Shown here piece after piece: positions 33,801 to 43,667 of a DNA stretch of 64,000 nucleotides; within the stretch, counting starts at the first letter, position 1, and each line of letters opens with the position of its first letter. Both the position numbers and the translations under genes were made by a program. The notes below the pieces were generated by a model. It did no database searches. It was given only the letters and a program-made list of their open reading frames with translations, and had not been told where the DNA came from. The stretch is from Cyprinodon diabolis (Eukaryota > Chordata > Actinopteri > Cyprinodontiformes > Cyprinodontidae), in assembly GCA_030533445.1 (NCBI GenBank), contig CM060062.1, positions 5,123,456-5,187,455 of the forward strand, read 5' to 3'.

Positions 33801-36800
33801 TCGGACTGTGCTCCTTCCTGCAGAGCAGCCAGGGACCTCAAAACAAACTTTTTGCAAACATCTATTTTTATTTCAATATCCAGGAATCACAATATAATTC
33901 TATCTAATGTCGTATAGTTTTTTAACAGTCTGATCTATGGTCTAAAATGAAAAGAATCTCGCTTAAAACAAGGAACCACTGTGGATCTCAGTCTGCATGT
34001 AACTGCTGCATTTATAGATTTATAAATTAAAACTAGCAATGAAACAATCTTTGTACATACATGAACAAGTGACGCAACCTGGACACATCATCAGTGATGT
34101 TACCTGGTATCATAGAGTGTTTCGGGTCTTTCAAACATCATACACTCTCCTCCAGGCGACACAGCTGGGGTTGATCAGACCGCAGCTTGTATCCAGGTAG
34201 CGCTACCCTACCCACGGATCTCCTCTCCTGATCCACAGCCACCGCGAGGCAACCTCTGCTGCCTCTGTGGCCTCCTTTATGGCCCTTCGCTTGCTGGCCC
34301 CTGTGATGCCCAGTACGCTGTACACCCTGCAGAGGGACTGGCCAGCAAACCCTCTGCATCCCACCTCAATGGGCTCGAACCTTGCTCGCCACCCATTGAG
34401 CCGACACTGCTCCACCAGATCGCTGTACTTAGCCCTCGTTCTCTCGTTGGCCTCCTCGATGCGGTCTTCCCAAAGGTCTGTGAGCTCCAGAACCACAACC
34501 TGCTTCGATGTTGCTAAGGTCAGCACCACGTTTGGCCTTAGTGATGTTGTGGCCACATTTTCTGGGAACTTCAGTTGTTTCCCCAAGTCTGCCATCAGCT
34601 CCCAGTCCTGTGCCATTGCGAGCAGGCAAGAGGAAGAGACCCTGGCAACAGGGTTAATTGGTGGTCCAATTAACTGGATAAATCGATTATTGAAACAATC
34701 GTCAACTTATCTAGTAATCGTTAACTGGAGGAAAGAGACTCTAAAACGTGCCTTTAGCTGACAGAACGACACATCTGAGCAGCAATTATACCAAAATTGT
34801 CAAAACGATATAAAATATTTTACATTCAAGATAAAAAAATAAATTAAAAAACCTTTTTGTCTATCAATATACTGTACCCAGAACTCCTCAAGTGGAAGTG
34901 TTTAAGTTTACATTTGAGGAGTTCTGGCTTAATTTAATTTTGTACAAAAAAAAATCTTTAAAGAACCTATGATGATCTGACTTTTAATAGCAAAACAATC
35001 ATTAGTTGCAGCCCTAATTAAGAAGTTATTTTATGAATGATACAAATGCTGACATGTCAAGCTGTTTGAAAGGATAAAGTTTACCTCCTACCCCAAACTA
35101 AAGGAACAAGCTTTCACAAACCCCCTCAGACCAGAGAATAAACTGGAGGATCATCTACAAACTGAAGAAATCCTCCTTCAACCTCTCAGGGAGAAACATC
35201 CCTGAGAGTTAAGTGGAAGAAGTGGCCTCACCTGCACTGTTGGAGAACTTTCTTCCTTGTTGGTATTTGCCAAGTCTACCGTCTCTGCATTTGTCTCCAT
35301 GGTTACCAGCTGCTGGTGTGGGTTCCTCTCCAGCCTCTTAGGGGTTAAACTTCCAGAAGCATCCATCTCTGTTGGACTAACAACACATTCCTCCCGGCTG
35401 ACAGACGTGTTCTGGACCCGTTCTCCGTCTCTTGCAGGTAAAACATTGGTTCTGCTGTTAGAGCCGTCAACTCCCAACTGCTCCTTCCCTGTTGAGCAAG
35501 ACTTGGTCTTGGGGGGAACATAAGAGACGAAAATTACATTATCCTCATCTCCAGGGTTATTCTCAGGCATGTAAGAGGATGGAGAGCCGTCGTCATCACA
35601 AAGATCAATCACTTCATCAGCTGAAGTTACAGGCGACTTGCCGACTGTTGTGAGGACGACTGACTGTTGCGAGGACGAAGGAACACTCTGTGTGGCTGCA
35701 GGGGATTCAAAAGATGAGCCACCCCTTTTGGTTACATAAAACAGCCTTCCATCGTATGTTAGCCATGGACGTTCTGATGCAGTTTTATTCAAAGAGGCGG
35801 GATTTCCTGAGGAGGCGGATTGAGATGAAAGAGGTTTTATGGAGGCATGTCCATCATTGCAGCTGTCTATATCTTCTATCACCCACCGAATTGGACTGTT
35901 GGGTCTTTTACAGAGCTTTGGAATCAGTTTTAACTTTGGGCCTACTCCGGCCTGCGGAGGCAAACCACAGTTAAACTCCCGGGTTTTGCCACTGTTGCTA
36001 TTAGAGTTATACGTATTCATAATTTCCGCCAGGTTTCTGAGTCTATCAGCGGCAGAACCGATCGTTTTTGTTACCTCTTGGTGCCTTGTGTTGCCAGGTG
36101 ACACAAAGATGACAGTGGGGGAGCTCTCTCTGGCAGAGAAGCATGCTGAAGGAGAAAAGATTGGCTCCTTGACATCTGGCCTTCCATTGGATAATTTATT
36201 TTTCTGGCTTTGTTCTTTAGGGATGATTTTATGGACATCTGACTGGTGGACGGCAGGAGACGCCGCTGTCACTTGAGGCTCAACGGAACATCCTACTGAT
36301 GGAGATCCAGTCTGGGGTACTTTGGCTGATGGATTCACAGTCTGCTGCTGAGGACTTTGTTTATGTAAGGAGTCTCTATGAGAGGAGTCCATCTGAGAGG
36401 GCGACACGTTCACAGAAGAAACCGGTTTGCTGGTAAACTGTGGAGAGGCTTTCGGGAGCAATGGTTTATACACACTGAAGGCTTTCTTAGGAGTCGCAAT
36501 CAGGCGCGGCTGTCCACTGGTACTTAAAGGGGTCTGGGTCGGCAAAGACTTAGGGCCAATTATCTGGACAGACTGTTCATTGGTCCTTTGGAAAGCCACC
36601 TGGATTGGAAAAGAATGCCCATTGATTATCTGGACAGGGGTCTGAGTTGGACAAGTCTGCCCATTGGTTTTTTGGATAGGCGTCTGGGTAGGTATAAACT
36701 GGGCATTGATGATCGGAACCGGTGTCAGGGTAGAGTGGGACATTGTATTGCTCCTAACAGGGATCTGAGTGGGGAATGACGTCAGAGTCAAGTGGGAATG

Positions 36801-39292
36801 TCCCTTGCTTCTTTGAACAGCTGCCTGGGTTGGGGAAGGCTGTCCATTGCGTCTCGGGACAGGAATCAGCTTCATTATATTTTTCCCATCGGCTCCGACA
36901 GTCAGCATTGCCTGATAGAGAACACTGCTCCTATTCAGAAAAAAAAAAACAGAACAAAGTCAAAGCATCAGAGAAATACTGAAGTACCACAAATCAATCA
37001 GCTACAAACATTCCTCTATAGCAGCAGGGGTGGCGATTCCAGTTCCTGGGGGCCGGTGTCCCGCTCCTGCTAGATCCAACCATGGTCCAACACAGCTGAA
37101 TCAAAGGGCTGTGTTACCTCCTCAGTACGGACTCAGTTCCTACAGACTCCTCTTAATCATCTCATTATTGATTGAGGTTTGATCAACCAAAAGCAGGATC
37201 CTGGCCCTCAGGAACTGGATCTGACCTTTGAAGACCTTTGGAGCTCAATGGAAATGTGTGTAATGGCTACAGATACAGACAATCGCTCTAAACCAATAAT
37301 TTAGAATTATCAAAATATCACAAACCAAACCATAATGACAACATTTCAGTTTAAGTGGGTTCAAACTGGAATGGAGTATTTAGGTATTAGACTTGACCCA
37401 GATTTGGCTACTATAATTGACATGAATATATCCCCTCTTCTTAAGATGATTAAGCTGAATCTGGAAAAGTGGAGGATGATTAACCTAACATTATGGGGGA
37501 AAATTAATGTAATTAAATGGTCTCCACTCAATTTAATTATATCTCAATGATGATACCAGTACAGATTTCCAATACTATTTTCAAGCAATATAACAAATTA
37601 ATCACAGAGTTTTTGTGGAATGGGAAAAGACCAAGAATTAAGCTTCAAAAACTATTGGCCTCACAACATGTTGGTGGAATGGCGCTCCCAAATGTGGAAT
37701 TATATAATATTGCCTTTGAGATTAATAAAATGGCAAGGCATTGGGGTAATGGTGGTTCCCAGCCGGGTTGGGTAAAAATTGAAGAAGGACTTGTTTGCCC
37801 ATTTGGTATGGTGGAATATATGTCACAGAACACACGGGCAGGGGAGGCAAATTTAATCTAGGCTCATTCACGATGGGCATGGGCAAGGGTGCATAAAATG
37901 TTGGGGATTTCACAATATAAACAAAGCTACTCTTCTTTATGGAATAACCCCTCAATCTGCATTGGTAAAAAGGTATTTCTATGGCCAACATGGTTAGAGA
38001 AGGGCATACGTACTGTCCAAGATCTATATAGAGATCAAACATTCATGTCTTTTGAGGAACTTAAACAACAATTTAACTTAACGGACAAAGGGGATTTCTG
38101 GAGGTATCTGCAGTTGAGAAGTTCAGTAGGAACTGTTTTTGGTCTAAGACGAGAGAATAAAGATGAAAATCTGTTGCAGGAGTTTTTTAATGCTCTGCCT
38201 ATTTCACACTTACACTCTGCCTCTGCTTTCTATAACAAAATGTCAAAAACCCAAACAAAAATGTGTGAAAATCTAAGAACTATCTGGCAGAAAGACCTTG
38301 ATACAGACATTGATGACGCTGTGTGGGAAAATGTTATCTCAAACGTGGGAGGGGCTACAAGGGACGCAAGAAATAAACTTATTCACTACAAAATTGTACA
38401 TAGGTATTATTTTAAACCAAGTAAGTTATGTCGAATGGGTTTAATAAAGGATAACAAATGCTGGAAGTGTAATAAAGAGGTTGGGACATTTCTCCATGCA
38501 TTATGGGAGTGTCCTTTGATAATGCCCTTTTGGAAGGAGGTCTTGAAAAAATTCGAGGACTGGCTTAGTCAACCTCTACTGTACAATTTTGCCTTTTAGG
38601 AGACAAGTCATTGATGCCAGAGGGCATCCCAAAAGCTGAAGGTAGACTAATGATGACAGGTTTTCTAGTAGCAGCCAGAATTATTCTTCGTAAATGGAAG
38701 AGCCCGCATAGACCAGAAATCAAGGAATAGCTTCAACTTATGTCAGAGACAGCTGCTTATGAGGTCAGGATTTCTAGGGTGCAGAAAGAGCCAAGTAAGG
38801 CTAGCCAAGCATGGGGATATTTTGACTACAACGTTGGTAAAAATTCTTAGGGGATTTGGGGTGTGATGTATGCTGTGAATATGAATATGTGCATTTCTAT
38901 ATCTATGAATAGGTAACTGGTAAGTGCTGTCATGTTCTGTGTTGCTGCCGATGTTTATGTTTTTGTTGTTGAATGTCATATGTTTGTAACTGTGTTATAA
39001 AAGAAAAATAAATAAAAAAACTTTAATGAAATAAAAAAATATCACAAACCATTTTCTAAACAGAAAATGCTAACATGCAGGGCTAATCATTAACTTCTCT
39101 GAATTTAAAGACTTCACTTTTGTCCTCCATCATATTTTACATCACATTTTACTGCAATTTATCAGCATCAGTAATAATAATAATAATACCATTAAGCAGA
39201 ACATACATACTGATTCCAGTGGTTTATAACTTTCTGGTCTTTTTTTATTTGTTTTATTTCATTGCCCAGTTGTCGCCAGCATACCTGTCCAT
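30055..39292 (-). CDS. LRIF1-like gene A (820 aa, three coding exons)
   Basis: Coding exons are 39292-39285, 36930-35232 and 30810-30055 (minus strand), with matching phases throughout and a total of 2463 nt. I recognise LRIF1: the start of exon 2 (SSVLYQAMLTVGADGKN) aligns with the N-terminal YQVVQTIGSDGKN of human LRIF1. VIFVSPGNTRH, PIRWVIEDID and YDGRLFYVTKRGG match middle motifs, and NIFGITADVKICL (residues 596-608) matches the IFGLTKDLRVCL region. Residues 443-450 (VIDLCDDD) and 468-473 (NVIFVSY-type) look like SUMO-interacting motifs. A basic GRTRKRTMCLCC segment lies near the C-terminus. The position of the C-terminal coiled coil is occupied by DGLKKHEQIMRHSQHQ, which lacks hydrophobic heptads. 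The product is expected to be a nuclear chromatin adaptor. Human LRIF1 is about 770 aa, so the length agrees. Confidence 0.8.
30841..31310. repeat. Dispersed fish repeat fragment
   Basis: Contains AATTCAATAAAATGTATTTATATAGC and, further on, CAGGAAGAAACCTCCAGCAG with AACCAGGCTTAGTGTGAG, sequences I know as common interspersed repeats in fish introns. A much weaker relative (AACCTGGCTCAGTGTTAGC) lies near 42326. It is inside gene A intron 2; the family name is not certain. Confidence 0.5.
31311..32830. other. Gene A intron 2, nothing recognised
   Basis: Intron sequence with no recognised gene. A GC box-like CCCCGCCCCG lies at about 32060 and a CpG-dense stretch at about 32720-32840. Confidence 0.4.
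32831..33280. mobile_element. Possible ISL2EU/Harbinger-like MITE
   Basis: The left side begins GAGCCGTTTCTCAATGTGCG and the right side, reverse-complemented, begins GGCCGTTTCTGAATTCTC. Both are rich in GCGTTCT/AGAACGC motifs. The GCCGTTTCTCAA start recalls PIF/ISL2EU termini in fish. No transposase is seen and the boundaries are approximate. Confidence 0.4.
33281..34130. other. Gene A intron 2, nothing recognised
   Basis: Overlapping frames on both strands at 33189-33690 show no family features. I call no gene here. Confidence 0.4.
34138..34620 (-). mobile_element. LINE fragment encoding a REL-endonuclease-like C-terminus
   Basis: A minus-strand open frame (34616-34203) reads MAQDWELMADLGKQLKFPEN, then LRPNVVL, VVVLELTDLWEDR, RTRAKYSDLVEQC, VGCRGFAGQSLCRVYSVLGI and ASRWLWIRRGD. 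I know this block from many fish retrotransposon proteins. The RPxVVL...LELT order resembles the restriction-like endonuclease (PD...D/E) of R2/NeSL/Utopia-type LINEs. Here the expected Asp of the PD motif is Asn. Upstream reverse transcriptase is absent, so it is a truncated, dead fragment in gene A intron 2. The clade assignment is tentative. Confidence 0.6.
34651..35016 (+). mobile_element. hAT-like MITE copy 2 (GCAGCCCTA terminus family)
   Basis: Ends TTGCAGCCCTA and shares block order with 21825-22220 (TAGTAATCGTTAACTGG, AACGTGCCTTTAGC, AACTCCTCAAGTGGAAG). The copies are substantially diverged, so they are old, independent insertions. Confidence 0.55.
35017..35231. other. Gene A intron 2 next to the exon 2 donor
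   Basis: Sequence without recognised repeats, ending at the donor site. Confidence 0.4.
35232..36930 (-). CDS. Gene A coding exon 2 (1699 nt)
   Basis: Acceptor TTTTCTGAATAG (36931-36932) and donor GTGCAG/GTGAGG (35231-35230). It encodes residues 3-569: the GADGKN motif, a 14-aa tandem repeat region (about residues 31-120), Ser/Pro-rich disordered sequence, VIFVSP, the IRWVIEDID and DGRLFYV motifs and the acidic VIDLCDDD motif. Phase 0 at the donor. Confidence 0.85.
37024..37230. mobile_element. Palindromic MITE
   Basis: CCAGTTCCTGGGGGCCGGTG on the left is matched, inverted, by CACTGG-type CTGGCCCTCAGGAACTGG on the right. The centre carries CACAGCTGAATCA. I know this as a common hAT-like fish MITE with CCTGRGGGCC arms. 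A weaker relative lies at 60325-60450. Confidence 0.6.
37312..37327 (+). repeat. Target-site duplication, left copy (L1)
   Basis: AAAATATCACAAACCA, repeated exactly at 39036-39051 on the far side of the L1 fragment. Confidence 0.85.
37328..39035 (+). mobile_element. 5'-truncated L1-family LINE (3' part of ORF2)
   Basis: The plus-strand frames read as the C-terminal part of an L1-type ORF2: EYLGIRLDPDL and LEKWRMINLTLWGKINVIK (post-polymerase region), IFKQYNKLITEFLWNGKRPR, GGMALPNVELYNIAF, then MCENLRTIWQKDL, LIHYKIVHRYYFKPSKL and the Zn-knuckle-like CWKCNKEVGTFLHALWECP. Several stops and frameshifts break it (for example near 37550, 37860 and 38598). It ends in an A-rich tail (about 39000-39035) and is flanked by a 16-bp target duplication. 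It is inserted antisense in gene A intron 1. Confidence 0.88.
39036..39051 (+). repeat. Target-site duplication, right copy (L1)
   Basis: AAAATATCACAAACCA immediately after the A-rich tail; matches 37312-37327. Confidence 0.85.
39285..39292 (-). CDS. Gene A coding exon 1: 8 coding nucleotides with the start codon
   Basis: ATGGACAG followed by the donor GTATGC. The two leftover bases (AG) plus the first base of exon 2 (G) give an Arg codon, so the protein starts MDRSSVLYQ. The ATG has a purine at -3 and G at +4. The upstream bases (to about 39400) are GC-richer and fit a 5' UTR. The phase match is exact, but the exon is too short for similarity support. Confidence 0.6.
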
Positions 39293-39430
39293 GTCGCTTC
39301 CCAGCAACCAGCTTTACAATGGAGGGAACGGAAGGAGGGATCCACAGGGAACCGGCTAATTCCTGCTGTCTGCAAAGTCCGGATCCCAGATATTAGACCT
39401 GCCAGCAAACCCGACGATGGTATCCATCAC
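39293..39430 (-). promoter_or_regulatory. Probable 5' UTR and promoter-proximal region of gene A
   Basis: GC-richer than its surroundings and directly upstream of the gene A start codon on the minus strand. No TATA box or clear initiator was identified. Confidence 0.35.
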
Positions 39431-39499
39431 CAAAACATCCCATCATCGCCCAACTAACGCTTACATTTGCTTTATACGCGACAGCTTCTATCTCAACAA

Positions 39500-40210
39500 C
39501 ACTGCAAATTCAAGTGGTCGTTTTCTTCTTCTTCGTCTTATTTTCTATTATGGCGCATCGCAAGCAACTTTAAGGTGCATACCGCCACCTACTGTTCATC
39601 CTTAATATTTCCTTCATTTCCAATTTTCCCTTCCAACAATTCTTCTCAATTTCTCCCTGTTCATTTGCTTCACAGTTAATCGATATGTGTTCTACATTTT
39701 CTTTTTCTCCACATATTTCACATTTATAATTATTTCCCTCCTTGTTAAATATAAATTGTCATTTAAATAGTTGTGTCCCACTCTTAACCTGATCATTATT
39801 ATGTCTTCTCTTCTGTTTGTCTCATTAATATTGCTATCTAATATTGACTTTACTGACTTTATATAACCATCTTCATTTCTAATCTTCATTCCACCTTTTT
39901 GCCTTTGTTTTTTATCTTAATAAGTGATTTCCCTTTCCCTTTTCCCAAAGGGAATTGTAATGGTTAGTGCTAATTTATCTGCTTTTCATTGCCCTCCAAC
40001 CCTCATGTACTGGAACCGAACATATTCCGGTTTCACGTCGGGTTCTTCTACGGTACTTAAGTTTCGCATAAGTAGCTCATTACTGCCACCTACAGCCTGC
40101 GCTTCTTGGAACGTCCTACTAGGATGCTGGAAAAATGTCCAAAAAAATAATGCAACCGTTTTGGCATCTACTTTATTATATTTAGTTACATTAGGTATGT
40201 TTTTCATGTT
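39500..40210 (-). mobile_element. Decayed LINE 3' end with a GAA-type tail
   Basis: On the minus strand a frame (39889-39692) reads DIIMIRLRVGHNYLNDNLYL, like the segment that follows the RNase H region in I/Nimb-type fish LINEs. The conserved 3' block (GGTGGCGGTATGCACC reverse strand of 39573-39588) then leads to a GACGAAGAAGAAGAA tail at about 39520-39540. The clade is uncertain. It ends about 230 bp upstream of the gene A start codon. Confidence 0.5.
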
Positions 40211-40415
40211 CTACCCTGTGTTAAATCACTAAATATGATTAAGTAGAAATTGTTTTTGTATTATAATTTTTTCAGTGTACCAGCATATCCTGTTCAAATG
40301 TAGATTTAGTCAAGATGTAATAGATGGAGAAATACCATGACTTTATTTTATTTCAGATATGTATTTTTTTTATATCTGAATTAAAAAAAATTTTTAAATA
40401 AAATAAAATAAGCTT

Positions 40416-40558
40416 TTTAAAAAACTACAACATTTAGACACATCTAACCTGGACTAGATTATTCTAAACTACTTATAGAACAATTAAAACCAGGCCTGGG
40501 ATTTGTAATACATTTCTCTGAGTTGTGAAACTTCAATTAAAAACTGTTTTTAACACTT
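40416..40558 (+). repeat. Inverted-repeat arm, left
   Basis: About 141 bp running from TTAAAAAACTACAACATTTA to ACTGTTTTTAACACTT. It matches the reverse complement of 42718-42857 with only a few differences, and the arms enclose about 2.16 kb. Confidence 0.85.
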
Positions 40559-42717
40559 GTACAAATTATGGTTTTGTTGATAGATCCACAGGTTGTGAGA
40601 AAAGATTTTCAGAAACATTTATTTGATATAAATGTTGATTATTTTTATAATTAGTAGAAGTGTAGTAGTAGTTGTTGTATATATATTAGTATAATATTCT
40701 TATTTTGTCGATTTTATTAAAATAAAATATTCAATTTAAAAGAACAGGACACAATTGTATTGCTGGTAGTGAGGAGGGATTGTTTCTTTAATAAAACATC
40801 TAATAATTATTGTAAGCAGTACTAGTTGCAGCAGTATAATAGTTTTATTTTTATCAATCTTATACAGCATTCAAACTGCAAGAAAAGGACAAACCTATAC
40901 GATCCACTATGTGTAAGAAATGATTAACAGAGAACATTTATAATAATATAAGCAGTATTAGGTTTGGGGTGGTATAATATGCTTCTCTGTATTGTTGTTA
41001 TTGCATCAAATTGTATTATTATACTTGAGAATTGTATTTGTATCAGTTTAAAGCTATATTTGATAGATTTGCAGCAGTTTGTTAAAGTTTACATGAATTG
41101 ATGCATGCCCCAAGCAGGATTCAAACTAATTTAGCAATTTTCTCCTTTTTCTTTTTTGTATTCTTCTTTCCTCCTTCTTCCCCCCACTTCTCCAGACTAT
41201 TGTTCCCCAGCGTTGTCCTTGGGGCAAAGACAAGGCCTATTGTCCAAGTTTTTGTGTTAATTGATAGAAGAAGCAGGTTTCATGTTTCCACAAACCAACT
41301 GACTACTAAATTGGCTTAAGACATGTAATAGAAATATTTTAAACATGGTGGAACAACATTGTCAATTTTTTTTATCTCAACTGATTTCTTATTTTTTTTA
41401 CAAATCAAGAAATAATTTGATAAATGGGTGTAATTTTCTGAGTACATTAAACATTTGTTGTAACCGTAACATCTTACTACTCAAATAACTGTAAGAAAAA
41501 GTTTGATTACTTCAGCTATTCATATCCACCAGACATACAAGTGACTTCCTAAAGTAATGGATTGTTATGTCCTGCAAAATCTTAAAGAAATATTGAGAGA
41601 GGGTAAGATAAGATAGGATAGACTTTAATGATCTCACAGTGGAGAAATTCACTCGTCAAATCGACTCCATAGTAAGAGGGTATTTAGGATGAATTTCTAA
41701 CTGTTCACAGTCTGAATAAAATGATTTCAGGAAAGAAATACTTAAGCTGTACAGTAAAGTGACATTCTGAATTCACCTGTATCTCTGAGTTTAAGCCATG
41801 TTTGCCATATATGATTTTCTTTTGAAAGGGAAAACCACAACAAAGATCTTAACATGACTGAAGCCTAATTCTGACAAATACTTCATCATTTAAAATGTTT
41901 TTTTACGGACCCTCTAAAGACATCAAACTACAGTGTTCCCAAAAAAAACATTGTTAAAATTATTAGAATATACAAGAAAGATATAAGACATGTATGTCTG
42001 TATTAACACCAACATTTCTAATTTATTCGATCTTTATTAATACAGTACAAAATTAAAACACATGTCAAAGCATTTGAAAAAAGTCAATTAAACCCAATAA
42101 TATTTGAACTGATAGTATCAATCAAAAAGACAGTAAAGTTCAGATTATTGTATAAACCCGTTCCATGCATTTTTTTAAATCTGAGTCCCTAAGTTGACAT
42201 GCAGCATTCACTCTTTCTTCAACATGGAGCCACAGTGGACAATAAGCATTTGTATTCACTTTTTCCATCAAACCTTTTACACAAGAAGGCTTGTAGGGAC
42301 GACATAGAGCAAACTTCCCACAAAACCTGGCTCAGTGTTAGCAGCCATGTATCACCACCAACTGGGGGTTTAAGCAAATATGCAACACTGAAAGGAAGTA
42401 CTTATACAGAAGTACTCTCTGTGTCAAAGAAGAGAAAAAGTTAATACAAAAGGAAGAGAACAATAAATTGTTGGAAGCATGATATCAGGTGACGCATTAG
42501 AGATTAAACAATTGCAAGACCAAATGATGATACACTAAAGACAAAAAAAAGAATTACAAATAAAAGTGGAATCCAGATAAAAAAAAATAAAAAAAATGAA
42601 TGTCAGAGCAAGAGGGGTTCATTATATATGTCTTTTTTTTAAGTTTCAGGTTAGATGTGTCTAGGTGTTGTAGTTTTAGAGCTACTCCACTTGTAGTGTG
42701 ACATGGACACTAAAAAA
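40559..42717. other. Interior between the inverted arms
   Basis: AT-rich, with no transposase recognised. It includes a TAAGATAAGATAGGATAGAC block (near 41607) typical of a dispersed fish repeat, and an extra partial arm copy (AGGTTAGATGTGTCTAGGTG near 42650) in the orientation of the right arm. Confidence 0.5.
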
Positions 42718-42857
42718 AGTGTTAAAAACAGTTTTTATTGAAATTTCACAACTCAGAGAAATGTATTACAAATCCCAGACCTGGTTTTAATTGTTCTACA
42801 AGTAGTTTAGAATAATCTAGTCCAGGTTAGATGTGTCTAAGTGTTGTAGTTTTTTAA
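42718..42857 (-). repeat. Inverted-repeat arm, right
   Basis: AAGTGTTAAAAACAGTTTTT through GTTGTAGTTTTTTAA. Inverted partner of 40416-40558. Confidence 0.85.
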
Positions 42858-43074
42858 TTAGAGTGGATTAAAGATGCTGAAGGTAGGGAAAATTAAAGTG
42901 GAATCGCCCTTTACTCCTTTACTGAAGCAGAAGTTACAATCGGAAGCCAACTTCAGCTTCGTGGAAGAAATGAGGTCCAGGATCAATACGCGTCGCATTA
43001 GCCTCCTCCTCTGCCTTCGTTCTGCACCCCTTGAGTCCAGAAATGATAACAGATTTCTCACTGTATTCTGAGTC

Positions 43075-43430
43075 CCAGCAAATCCATGTTAAACACATTT
43101 AAGGCGGTGAAACGTATATCCGTGCAGGCTTCCGTATCTCTCCAGCTGGTCAACGAGGAAGGCCTCCGCATCTAGAAGATCTAATTGATGTTTTCTTCCA
43201 TAAAGTCCCATTCTGTGGAGGATTCTTCTCAATGTGTTCATGCTAATACTGATCTCCTCCAGTGTGCAGCAGCATCGGGAACTCTCCTGTCTTAGACCGA
43301 CAATAAAGTAAAACTTGATCAACTCCAGTAAACTCGCCATTGTGCTGCAGATGAGAAGACATGCAGAGTGAAAACGTCCCACGAATACCTGGATAAGGAT
43401 GTCAGGATAGTTCTCATGTTCGATCAAACA
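43075..43430 (-). mobile_element. IS3EU-like transposase N-terminal fragment
   Basis: A minus-strand frame ends with ISISMNTLRRILHRMGLYGR, then DLLDAEAFLVDQLERYGSLH and GYTFHRLKC. I know this combination from integrase-like (IS3EU-type) transposases in fish, where the DDE domain follows. Here it stops after LKCV and no catalytic domain is present, so it is a fragment. Confidence 0.45.
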
Positions 43431-43601
43431 TTTAATTGTAGCCCCACCTTAATGTGTGACAGACATTGACTCTGATGCGCTGCGCTTTGGAAGGAATCTC
43501 TGTTCAGCCATCCTCTCTCCACTTCCTTCAAAAACCTACTTAGAGCGAAAACATCTTCATCTTAAATAAGTCTCGCGGTACTACTGAATAAAGCATATAA
43601 G

Positions 43602-43667
43602 TTATCACGTTTATACAATATAATTATCACGTTTATACAATATAATTATCACGTTTATACAATATAA
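43602..43667. repeat. 22-bp minisatellite, three copies
   Basis: TTATCACGTTTATACAATATAA repeated three times without variation. Confidence 0.97.

Noticed and set aside
34267..34761. 164-codon plus-strand frame
   Set aside because: It lies opposite the REL-endonuclease-like LINE frame, which carries the recognisable motifs, and extends into the MITE.
37645..38042. Minus-strand frames over the L1 fragment
   Set aside because: Shadows of the L1 ORF2 coding strand.
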